From Collinsella sp. (GTDB taxonomy: Bacteria; Actinomycetota; Coriobacteriia; Coriobacteriales; Coriobacteriaceae): a DNA stretch of 17,003 bases. Of this stretch, positions 6,382-13,022 are shown piece after piece. The stretch's first letter is position 1; every line of letters starts with the position of its first letter. The stretch lies in assembly GCA_031292915.1 (NCBI GenBank), contig JAUMSH010000063.1:1-17003 (forward strand), read 5' to 3'. The notes below the pieces were generated by a model that was given only the letters and a program-made list of their open reading frames with translations, ran no database searches and was not told the origin of the DNA. The position numbers and the translations under genes were made by a program.

Positions 6382-6635
6382 GAACGAGCCGTCCACACGC
6401 CCCACACAGGCAAGCCACATCCGTGCCACAAACCTTAGAAAGCCCTTAAGCCCAAAACCTTTCAAGAGTGTTACTCGATAGCTTTTACCTGCGGTTTCAT
6501 CGCAACGTCAAACCTCATTAAGCCTTTCTTTAGCACTTCTTTGCAGCAGCCGCGGCATAATACTGCCAACGCACGGGACCTAGCAGCATACCCCGTGCGC
6601 AACCTTTTGGTGGACATCGAGGAGGCCGCATAAGC
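6382..6635. other. Non-coding or degraded segment after the Nudix-Vsr gene
   Basis: No recognisable gene lies here. A frame without ATG runs from 6439 to TAA 6631-6633 and ends in coding-like DLAAYPVRNLLVDIEEAA; it stops 2 nt before the small ORF at 6636. CGCACGGG (6570-6577) and CCCGTGCG (6592-6599) form a perfect 8-bp inverted repeat. The segment could hold the remnant of a gene coupled to the next small ORF, or be leader RNA. Confidence 0.3.
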
Positions 6636-6845
6636 ATGCATTCTTCCAATGACGCAGCACAGCAGCCATCCCTAAAACATGCAGACCTTTTCTCCTTCCC
6701 CCCGACACAGAGAAACGGCCTCCTCGACTCCCCCACCACAAAAGCCAAACGCTCAACCGACCAGAGCCTCAACTTGCGAGCATCGTTCGAAAAGCTCCAA
6801 GCATCCCTAAACAAGTCATTCCCCAACCAAGCCCGGGCATACTAA
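6636..6845 (+). CDS. Hypothetical small protein (69 aa), doubtful
   Basis: An ATG frame of 69 codons is preceded by GAGGAGG-like sequence (GGAGG at 6621-6625, 10 nt upstream, slightly long spacing). The product is hydrophilic, rich in serine, asparagine and proline, with no membrane segment, no signal peptide and no known motif. Codon choice (many A- or T-ending codons) is unlike the surrounding strongly GC-ended genes, so it may be a recent acquisition or not a gene. It is followed at once by a large palindromic element. No function can be assigned. Confidence 0.3.
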   Translation: MHSSNDAAQQPSLKHADLFSFPPTQRNGLLDSPTTKAKRSTDQSLNLRASFEKLQASLNKSFPNQARAY

Positions 6846-6913
6846 TCCCCCATCAGCAAAGAAGCCCTAACGCCCCATCCTTTCCGCCCCAACGCCACAA
6901 GGGCGATCGAGCA

Positions 6914-7062
6914 GGACGGCTTGGGCGCCCGTACTTAGTTTCCAAAATCATTCCGCAGCGCGAAGGCCCCCGTTGCCAACGCTTCGTAGAAGCGAGGCAA
7001 CGGGGGCCTTCATGCGCGAGGACGTTTTGGAAACTAAGTACGGGGACCCGCCCAAGCCGTCC
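6914..7062. repeat. 149-bp nested palindromic element
   Basis: The left arm 6914-6947 is complementary to 7025-7062, except that the right arm has four extra bases (7045-7048) that create GGGGACC. The inner 20 bp (6928-6947 with 7025-7044) and outer 14 bp (6914-6927 with 7049-7062) pair perfectly. Inside is a 16-bp hairpin (6962-6977 with 6996-7011, core GGCCCCCGTTGCC) capped by CGCTTC/GAAGCG (6980-6994). The inner hairpin could terminate the aldolase transcript arriving on the minus strand, although no U-tract follows. The whole resembles a non-autonomous mobile palindrome carrying a terminator-like core. Confidence 0.75.
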
Positions 7063-7086
7063 GGTGGGATCAGAGTACCCTTGCTG

Positions 7087-7944
7087 TTACTCTGCTTTGC
7101 CCACAGAGTTGAGGTTGGTCATGCGAATCTTAACCAGCTCGGTGATCTCACGCATACCCTCCTTGGCCGGCTTCTTGGGATCGAAGCAGGCAGGGTTCTC
7201 GGCCATGTAGGCCATGAAGCCCTTGGTGTAAGCCTGGCGCAGCTCGGTAGCGTAGTTAACCTTGCAGATGCCGTTCTTCACAGCCTCGGCAACCTGCTCA
7301 TCGGGCACACCGGAGGTGCCGTGCAGAACCAGCGGCACGTCGACGGCGTCGCGGATGGCCTTGACCACGGACTGCTCGATGTGCGGATCGCTCGTGTACA
7401 CACCGTGGCTAGTGCCAACACCAATAGCGAGGGAGGTGCAGCCGGTGCGCTCGACGAACTCCTTGGCCTCGGCAGGATCGGTGTAGGGGCTCTCGCCCTC
7501 AACTGCGGGACCGTCGTCCTCCTTGCCGCCAACCTTACCGAGCTCGGCCTCGACGGGCACGCCCATGGCGCGGCCAGCGTCGGCGACGGACTTGGTCAGG
7601 GCGATGTTGTCCTCGAAGGACTCGTGCGAGCCGTCGATCATGACAGAGGTGTAGCCCGTACGGAAAGCCTGCATGCAGCGGTCATAGCCATCGCCGTGAT
7701 CGAGGTGCAGAGCGACGGGCACGGAAGCGCGCTCGGCAGCAGCCTTGACCATGCCGTAGAAGTAGTCCAGACCAGCGGTCTTGATGGTGCCCGGGGTGGT
7801 CTGCATGATGACGGGGGACTTGGTCTCCTCGGCAGCGGCCAGAACGGCCATAACAAACTCGAGGTTCTCAACGTTGAACGCGCCAACGGCGTAATGACCG
7901 GCCTGAGCGTCCTTGAGCATCTTTTCGGTGGTAACAAGTGCCAT
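7087..7944 (-). CDS. Class II (zinc) ketose-bisphosphate aldolase, Fba/GatY/KbaY family
   Basis: This cytoplasmic metal-dependent aldolase (285 aa) splits fructose 1,6-bisphosphate or tagatose 1,6-bisphosphate into two trioses. The length equals GatY/KbaY (about 284-286). Motifs: catalytic D82 and zinc ligand H83 in LHLDHGD, SVMIDGSH (100-107), EAELGKVGGKEDD (132-144), zinc ligands H180 (GTSHG) and H208 (LHGTSG), and phosphate-binding KVNYATEL (228-235). ATG 7944 is preferred over upstream in-frame codons because AGAGGAG (7954-7960) sits 9 nt upstream and family homology starts there. It is divergent from the DeoR-family gene. Fructose and tagatose substrates cannot be separated by motif; the gal genes and LacC-like kinase in the window make the tagatose route worth considering, though an essential glycolytic role is equally plausible. 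Confidence 0.92.
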   Translation of the reverse strand: MALVTTEKMLKDAQAGHYAVGAFNVENLEFVMAVLAAAEETKSPVIMQTTPGTIKTAGLDYFYGMVKAAAERASVPVALHLDHGDGYDRCMQAFRTGYTSVMIDGSHESFEDNIALTKSVADAGRAMGVPVEAELGKVGGKEDDGPAVEGESPYTDPAEAKEFVERTGCTSLAIGVGTSHGVYTSDPHIEQSVVKAIRDAVDVPLVLHGTSGVPDEQVAEAVKNGICKVNYATELRQAYTKGFMAYMAENPACFDPKKPAKEGMREITELVKIRMTNLNSVGKAE

Positions 7945-8278
7945 GAGCGTTTGCTCCTCTCCCTCGCCCGCATCTGGACATCGGGCGTAGTTGTTCACAA
8001 GGCGTTTTACCTTGCGTTTTACTGCGCTCATTGTATGAAATTCAGCGGCTTTGCAGTTGCGAGATATTGAGCCCATGCAGATCAATACCGTCGTTTTTGA
8101 AAAGCAAACGGAAGGAATTTGAACCGAGCTGACATGTTCGATATTGAATTTTGGGCGTTCAGCGTCTTTCTTTTATAGAAAAGATAAGTAATCGAAAGGT
8201 ATTTTCTTACTCAAAAAGAAAATGAACGAAAATAGAGTCAACACAATTCCTGCAAATTTAGCCGAGAATGGAGCAGCT
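7945..8278. promoter_or_regulatory. Divergent control region between the aldolase and DeoR-family genes
   Basis: On the minus strand TACAAT (complement of 8030-8035) is a good -10 for the aldolase gene, without a clear -35. Just downstream of it lies a 9-bp direct repeat, GCGTTTTAC at 8002-8010 and 8014-8022 (period 12 bp), a candidate repressor site. On the other side, 8160-8230 is markedly AT-rich, with AGTAA and TTACT (around 8186-8215) arranged as an inverted repeat near the DeoR-family start. DeoR-type proteins often autoregulate and control the neighbouring sugar gene, so this region is the likely target; that is inference. Confidence 0.4.
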
Positions 8279-9082
8279 ATGGTCCACGCAACAACCCGAG
8301 CCTTCGCCGATGAGCGTCGTGCCGCCATCATGGAAATGCTCGAGCATAATGCCTCGGTGCAGGTGGCAGAAATTGCCCAGACCTTTGGCGTGTCCTCCGT
8401 CACCGCCCGCGCCGACCTGGACGCGCTCGCCGAAGCAGGCAAGCTGCGCCGCACGCACGGCGGTGCCGTCTCGCTCCACAAACGCCTGACCGTCTCCACG
8501 CAGGATCGCCGCATCAATGTCAACGTCGCCGCCAAGCAGGCCATCGCGCAAAGCGCCATCGAGCTCGTCAATGACGGCGACACGCTGCTCGTCGACTCGG
8601 GCACCACGGCGCTCGAGTTCGTCCGGCTCCTCGACCAGCTCGACGGCATCACCGTCATCACGGCAGACATTACCATTGCCGATTACATCGACGAGAGCAT
8701 GCCCTCGGTCGATGTCGTCATGCTGGGCGGGGCGCTGCGCAAAGGCCATCGTTATTTGTACGGACCGCTCACTATGCAGGCGCTCCAAATGGTCCATGCC
8801 GATCTGGCCGTCATGTGCCCCGGCGCCTTTGTCTCCAGCTGCGGCTTTACGACCGACTTTCCCCAGATGGCCGAGACCAAAACGGCTATGATCGCCGCGG
8901 CCCATCAAAGCGTCGCCCTCATGGACGCCAGCAAGGTTAACGGACGCGGCATGTACCGCTTTGCCGAGCTGACCGATGTCGACACCATCGTGATGGACCG
9001 TGACCCCGATCATGCCGTCGCCACCTCAATCGCCAAGGCCACCGACAGCGCACGTCCAGCCCTCATCATCGCCGGCGCTTAA
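8279..9082 (+). CDS. DeoR-family transcriptional regulator of sugar metabolism
   Basis: This is a 267-aa DNA-binding regulator with the standard two-part DeoR/GlpR layout. The N-terminal helix-turn-helix covers about residues 28-51 (VAEIAQTFGVSSVTARADLDAL) and is followed by the family signature LRRTHGGA (57-63). The C-terminal sugar-phosphate sensor domain has DSGTTALEF (106-114), ITAD (127-130), MLGG (148-151), GGFTT-like CGFTTD (188-193) and the late MDASK segment (215-219). Effectors in this family are phosphorylated sugars. ATG 8279 is preferred because GGAG (8270-8273) lies 5 nt upstream and the length fits the family; an ATG at 8222 would add 19 atypical residues in AT-rich DNA. It is divergent from the aldolase gene, its most likely target. 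Confidence 0.9.
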   Translation: MVHATTRAFADERRAAIMEMLEHNASVQVAEIAQTFGVSSVTARADLDALAEAGKLRRTHGGAVSLHKRLTVSTQDRRINVNVAAKQAIAQSAIELVNDGDTLLVDSGTTALEFVRLLDQLDGITVITADITIADYIDESMPSVDVVMLGGALRKGHRYLYGPLTMQALQMVHADLAVMCPGAFVSSCGFTTDFPQMAETKTAMIAAAHQSVALMDASKVNGRGMYRFAELTDVDTIVMDRDPDHAVATSIAKATDSARPALIIAGA

Positions 9083-9085
9083 ACA

Positions 9086-9126
9086 AAAACCACCACAAAG
9101 GTGCCTGTCCCCTTTGTGGTGGTTTT
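9086..9126. terminator. Bidirectional terminator between convergent genes (GTCCC-type palindrome)
   Basis: A perfect 15-bp inverted repeat (9086-9100 with 9112-9126, core ACCACCACAAAG) surrounds the loop GTGCCTGTCCC. It has A-runs on the left and TTTT on the right, so it can terminate both the DeoR-family gene (stop 9082) and the flavodiiron gene (stop 9157). The loop motif GTGCCTGTCCCC links it to the other GTCCC palindromes in the window. Confidence 0.85.
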
Positions 9127-9156
9127 GATGGTTGAGCGTCAAAAGTGAACGTGTCG

Positions 9157-10317
9157 CTACTTGGACAGCTCGTCGGCGAGGGCCTCGATCTGGGCGCGCG
9201 AGGCGTCGTTGAGCGAACCCAGGACGGTCACTTTGTTCTTCGTCAGGGTGATGTCCTTCATGCCCTCGAGCTCCTTGGTCATAACCTTGGCAGCCGCGGG
9301 TGCCCAAGAGCCGGCCTCGACGAGTGCCACCGTACGGTTCTGGTAGGCGTGCTCGGCGAGCGTATGGATGAAGGTGCTCATGAACGGGAAGATCTCGCCC
9401 TGATAGGTGATGGAGGCGAGCACCAGGCGGTCGTAGCGGAACGCGTCCTCAACGGCCTCGGCCATATCATCGCGAGCCAAGTCAAAGACGGAGACCTTCT
9501 GGCCGCGGGCCTCGAGCGCAGATGCGAGCTCCTCAACGGCAGCTTTCAGATGGCCATACACGCTCGCATAGGCAATCGTGATGCCCTCGTCCTCGGGCTG
9601 GTAGCTCGACCAGGTGTTGTAGGTGTCGAGGTAATAGCCCAGGTTCTCGCTAAGAACAGGACCGTGAAGCGGGCAAATAATCTGGATGTCCAGATTGGCG
9701 GCCTTCTTAAGCACGGCCTGCACAAACTTGCCGAACTTTCCCACGATGCCAAAGTAGTAACGGCGCGCTTCGCAAGCCCAGCCCTCGGGATCCTCGATGT
9801 CGTTGGCGCCAAACTTGCCAAAGCCGTCGGCACTAAAGAGCACCTTGTCGGTGGACTCGTAGGAGAAGAGCACCTCGGGCCAGTGCACGTTGGGGGCGCC
9901 GACAAACGTCAGGCTGTGGCCGCCCAGGTCGAGCACGTCGCCATCTTTGACGACCATCTTGCGCTCGGGGAAGTCGGTGCCAAAGTAGTTGACCATCATG
10001 CGGAAAGCGCCCATGCTTGCCACAATCTGCGCCTGGGGATAGCGCTCCATAAAGGCGGCGATACCGGCGGAGTGATCGGGCTCCATGTGATGGACAACCA
10101 GGTAGTCGGGCGTACGACCATCGAGCACGGCCTCGAGGTTGCCGAGCCACTCGTCGACAAAGCCAGCGTCGACCGAATCAGCGACAGCGATTTTATCGCC
10201 CAAGATAACATAGCTGTTGTATGCCATGCCGTTCTCGGACACGTCGTACTGGCCCTCGAACAGATCGATGTCGTGATCGTCGACGCCAATGTAGCGGATA
10301 TCCTTGGTGATCTCCAT
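9157..10317 (-). CDS. fprA: Flavodiiron protein (A-type flavoprotein, FprA/ROO family)
   Basis: This cytoplasmic enzyme (386 aa) reduces O2 to water and/or NO to N2O, protecting anaerobes. The N-terminal metallo-beta-lactamase-like domain (about 1-245) has all diiron ligands: HMEPDH (H77, E79, D81, H82), H145 in NVHWPE, D164 in FSADGFG, and H218 in PLHGP. The C-terminal flavodoxin domain (about 246-386) has the FMN phosphate loop AYASVYGHL (249-257). This is the minimal two-domain class A form, so an external rubredoxin or rubredoxin-like donor is expected; none is in the window. ATG 10317 has AGGAGG 9 nt upstream; the longer frame to 10380 crosses the promoter and is rejected. It is transcribed towards the DeoR-family gene and separated from it by a shared terminator. 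Confidence 0.95.
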   Translation of the reverse strand: MEITKDIRYIGVDDHDIDLFEGQYDVSENGMAYNSYVILGDKIAVADSVDAGFVDEWLGNLEAVLDGRTPDYLVVHHMEPDHSAGIAAFMERYPQAQIVASMGAFRMMVNYFGTDFPERKMVVKDGDVLDLGGHSLTFVGAPNVHWPEVLFSYESTDKVLFSADGFGKFGANDIEDPEGWACEARRYYFGIVGKFGKFVQAVLKKAANLDIQIICPLHGPVLSENLGYYLDTYNTWSSYQPEDEGITIAYASVYGHLKAAVEELASALEARGQKVSVFDLARDDMAEAVEDAFRYDRLVLASITYQGEIFPFMSTFIHTLAEHAYQNRTVALVEAGSWAPAAAKVMTKELEGMKDITLTKNKVTVLGSLNDASRAQIEALADELSK

Positions 10318-10333
10318 CAGGCAAAGCCTCCTA

Positions 10334-10359
10334 GATAGACAAAAGAACCCGTCTATCAT
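10334..10359 (-). promoter_or_regulatory. Extended -10 promoter and operator-like inverted repeat of fprA
   Basis: On the minus strand TGCTATGAT is an extended -10 element (TATGAT, complement of 10354-10359) with no obvious -35. Overlapping it and running towards the ribosome binding site is a perfect 7-bp inverted repeat, GATAGAC (10334-10340) and GTCTATC (10351-10357). Binding of a repressor would block initiation; alternatively the RNA hairpin would sit just before AGGAGG. Confidence 0.45.
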
Positions 10360-10446
10360 AGCACTCGCCTTTAGAGCCACAGCTATCTGCCGGCATCCTT
10401 ACCGATTGTTATTGAAATACGATAAAGCTCCGTTTACCTGCACAAA

Positions 10447-11478
10447 CTATGCGCGCGGTATTGCCGTGCTCTGTCGAATGATGAGCTGGCCGGGAATACG
10501 AATAGCAACGGTTTTGCCCGCCGTACCCGCCTCGGGAACCGCGTGCTCGAATACCTCGCGCCCACGCTGATGCAAATCGAATCGAATGGTCGTGAGCTCG
10601 TTGTGTGCGACAAAATCATCGAGCGAATCGTCGACGCCCACCACGCTCACGTCCTCGGGCACGCGCAAGCCGCTATCGCGCAGCGCTGCAATTGCGCCAT
10701 TTGCCATCTGATCGTTTGCCGCATAGATCGCCGTCATGGTGCGATCGTGCTCGGCCAGGTACCTACCGGCCTCGTAACCGCTGTTGGCAGACCAGTCGCC
10801 CTCGAGCGGCTCTGCCGGCTCGATGTGCTTACGCTCGAGCGCATCCTGCCAACCGGCGCGACGGAACTGCTCGTCGACCGAAAAGGACGGGCCGCCGATA
10901 TAACGAATCTGCTCGTGTCCCAGCTCAAACAGATGATCCATGAGCAGCAGCGAGCAGCCGTAATGATCGGAGTCGACCGTGGTCACGCGCGGATGCGCGT
11001 ACATGGTAACGATGACCGTGCCGATACCCGGCAGTGGATTAAACGTCTCAAAATCGGGCGCCATGCGACTCATGCCGATAATGATGCCGTCCACCGGCAG
11101 TGCGGCCATACGACGCGTGGCCTCGGCAAGCGAGAATTCCTCGGTCTTGGACATCTCAACCAGCGTGATGGCGCAATTATGCTCGCGAGCAGCGCTGGCA
11201 ATGCCGTCGATCATTGAGAGGTTGCCAAACTTGGTGACATCGTTGACGCACAGGCCGACCGAATGGTAGCGACCGTCGCGCAGCGAGCGACCGGCATAAC
11301 TCGGACGAAAGCCGAGCTCTTGCATAGCGGTCTGCACGCGCTGGCGCGTCTGCTCGTTAACGTTGGGCAAGCCGTTGGCGACGCGCGAAACCGTCTGCTG
11401 CGAAACGCCGGCAGCGCGGGCGACGTCGGCCATGGAGACCGGACGCGTACCTGTATCGTTGGACGGGCACCTTGCCAC
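10447..11478 (-). CDS. LacI-family transcriptional regulator, likely galactose-operon repressor
   Basis: This is a 343-aa LacI/GalR-type regulator. The N-terminal helix-turn-helix is SMADVARAAGVSQQTVSRVA (15-34), with a hinge helix around YAGRSLRDGR (61-70). The remainder is a periplasmic-binding-protein-like sensor: VGLCVNDV at about 74, VDGIIIGMSR, HRT-like DHLFELGHEQIRYIGG, AIYAANDQMANGAI and VSVVGVDDS, all in family order and length. GTG 11478 is chosen because AAGGTGA lies 5 nt upstream and this keeps the complete DNA-binding domain; an internal ATG (residue 16) would remove helix 1. It is divergent from galKT, and three similar operator-like sites lie in between, so it probably represses galKT and itself with a galactose-related inducer. 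The effector is inferred, not seen. Confidence 0.93.
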   Translation of the reverse strand: MARCPSNDTGTRPVSMADVARAAGVSQQTVSRVANGLPNVNEQTRQRVQTAMQELGFRPSYAGRSLRDGRYHSVGLCVNDVTKFGNLSMIDGIASAAREHNCAITLVEMSKTEEFSLAEATRRMAALPVDGIIIGMSRMAPDFETFNPLPGIGTVIVTMYAHPRVTTVDSDHYGCSLLLMDHLFELGHEQIRYIGGPSFSVDEQFRRAGWQDALERKHIEPAEPLEGDWSANSGYEAGRYLAEHDRTMTAIYAANDQMANGAIAALRDSGLRVPEDVSVVGVDDSLDDFVAHNELTTIRFDLHQRGREVFEHAVPEAGTAGKTVAIRIPGQLIIRQSTAIPRA

Positions 11479-11571
11479 AGGATCACCTTCACCCTTGCGA
11501 GATCTGAATAGCGTGAATGCCGGCCCGGGCAGAGATACACCCCGCGCCGAGGCCCGCTATCGTCGAACGCA

Positions 11572-11585
11572 TGTTAACGTACTCT
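11572..11585 (+). promoter_or_regulatory. LacI-type operator-like site 1
   Basis: TGTTAACGTACTCT shares TGTTAACGTACTC with the two sites nearer galK. It lies 94 bp upstream of the LacI-family start codon, so it may serve autoregulation or DNA looping with sites 2 and 3. Confidence 0.6.
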
Positions 11586-11692
11586 ACTTTTTCTATCTGC
11601 ATCTCTTCTGCTTTATAAGTCCATACGGCAGTACCGTTCACGGCCGTATTTCTACCGATTACCAGATTCTCAAAAAGTGACAAGCGTTGTGT

Positions 11693-11710
11693 TATGAGTA
11701 CGTTAACATA
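11693..11710 (-). promoter_or_regulatory. LacI-type operator-like site 2
   Basis: TATGAGTACGTTAACATA is the reverse orientation of site 3; the two share GTTAACGTACTCATAAC over 17 bp when read in the same direction. It overlaps the predicted galK -35 element (11703-11708), the expected place for a repressor to block RNA polymerase. Confidence 0.65.
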
Positions 11711-11731
11711 GCCCGTAACGTGCGGTATCGT
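11703..11731 (+). promoter_or_regulatory. Predicted promoter of galKT
   Basis: TTAACA (11703-11708) and TATCGT (11726-11731) are spaced by 17 bp. The -35 lies inside operator-like site 2, and site 3 is about 28 bp downstream of the -10. TGAAC and GTTCA (11731-11745) form a further short inverted repeat at the expected start of transcription. The -10 match is modest. Confidence 0.45.
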
Positions 11732-11758
11732 GAACACTCGGTTCATGCCGCTTCAAGT

Positions 11759-11774
11759 TGTTAACGTACTCATA
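11759..11774 (+). promoter_or_regulatory. LacI-type operator-like site 3
   Basis: TGTTAACGTACTCATA lies 43 bp before the galK ATG, in the predicted transcribed leader. It is the best match to site 2 in inverted orientation. A repressor here would act as a roadblock or pair with site 2 about 64 bp away. Confidence 0.65.
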
Positions 11775-11816
11775 ACGACGCAAAACCCACCCGGGCGCGC
11801 CAAGGAAAGGACTCCC

Positions 11817-13022
11817 ATGACCACCCCCGACGAAAAGACATTCGCCACGCTCACCAAGCTGTTCGAGGAGGAGTTTGGCCCCATCGGCGACCGCCAGGTG
11901 CTCTACGTGCACGCGCCCGGCCGTTCCGAGATCAGCGGCAACCACACCGACCACGAGGGTGGCCACGTTATCGCCGGCTCGCTCGATGTCGCCGTCGACG
12001 GCATCGCCGTGGCAACCGATTCCAACAAGGTTCGCGTAGCCGACGAGGGCTATCCCACGTTTGAAATCGCGCTCGACACGCTAGACGTTCAGGAGTCCGA
12101 GAAGGGCACGTCCGCAAGCCTCGTGCGCGGTATGGCCCACGAGGTCGCAGCGCTTGGCGTTGAGCCCCAGGGCTTCGACTTCGCCTTCACCTGCTCTGTC
12201 CCCTCGGGCGGCGGCCTTTCGAGCTCTGCTGCTGTCGAGGCGGCATACGGTCGCGCCATGGAGACGCTCTGGGGCGCACCCGCCATCGAGCCCGTCGCGC
12301 TCGCCCAGATGAGCCAGCGCACCGAGAACAACTACTATGGCAAGCCCTGCGGTCTGATGGACCAGGCCGCTGTGTGCCTGGGCGGCCTTGCCTACATGGA
12401 CTTTGAGGACCAGGCTCAGCCTAAAACCCAGAAGCTCGAACTCAACTTTGAGGATCACGGCTATGCGCTCGTGCTCGTTAAGGTTGGTGCCGACCACGTG
12501 GCCGCCACCGACGATTACGCTGCCGTTCCGCGCGAGATGCAAGACGTCGCCGCCGAGTTTGGCAAGGCACGCCTGTGCGAGGTCGATGTTGCCGATTTTG
12601 ACGCCAAGCTCCCCGAGCTGCGTGCCAAACTGGGCGACCGTGCCTGCCTGCGCGCCGTTCACTACTGGTACGAGAATGGCCTGGTCGATAAGCGCTGGGC
12701 GGCCCTGAACGCCGGCGACATCGATCAGTTCCTGGTCCTGACGCGCGAGTCCGGCGCCAGCTCTGCCATGTACCTGCAGAATGTCGTTGCCAAGCTGGGC
12801 TCCGAGCAGCCTTCCATGTATGCCCTGGCGCTGGCCGAGCACGTGCTCGACGGCCGCGGCGCCGTTCGTATCCACGGTGGCGGCTTTGGTGGCACCATCC
12901 AGGCCTTCGTGCCGCTCGACCTGGTCGACACCTTCATTGCCAAGATGAACGGCTGGCTGGGCGAGGGCTCTGCCCGTCACTACGCCATCTCTGACAAGGG
13001 AGCTTACGCGGCATGGCTGTAA
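11817..13022 (+). CDS. galK: Galactokinase
   Basis: GalK (401 aa, cytoplasmic, GHMP kinase family) phosphorylates galactose with ATP to galactose 1-phosphate. The galactokinase signature PGRSEISGNHTDHE spans 34-47, the ATP-binding GHMP motif VPSGGGLSSSAA spans 128-139, the catalytic aspartate region is GLMDQ with D182, and the C-terminal motif is IHGGGFGGTIQAF. All are intact. ATG 11817 has AAGGAAAGGA just upstream; the longer open frame from 11730 runs through operator-like site 3 and is rejected. It is the first gene of a two-gene operon and overlaps galT by 10 bp, implying coupled translation. galE and galM are not in the window. Confidence 0.96.
   Translation: MTTPDEKTFATLTKLFEEEFGPIGDRQVLYVHAPGRSEISGNHTDHEGGHVIAGSLDVAVDGIAVATDSNKVRVADEGYPTFEIALDTLDVQESEKGTSASLVRGMAHEVAALGVEPQGFDFAFTCSVPSGGGLSSSAAVEAAYGRAMETLWGAPAIEPVALAQMSQRTENNYYGKPCGLMDQAAVCLGGLAYMDFEDQAQPKTQKLELNFEDHGYALVLVKVGADHVAATDDYAAVPREMQDVAAEFGKARLCEVDVADFDAKLPELRAKLGDRACLRAVHYWYENGLVDKRWAALNAGDIDQFLVLTRESGASSAMYLQNVVAKLGSEQPSMYALALAEHVLDGRGAVRIHGGGFGGTIQAFVPLDLVDTFIAKMNGWLGEGSARHYAISDKGAYAAWL

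Noticed and set aside
7945..8085. N-terminal extension of the aldolase to 8085
   Set aside because: The added residues are atypical for the family, cross the likely promoter at 8030-8035, and the ATG at 7944 has a strong ribosome binding site.
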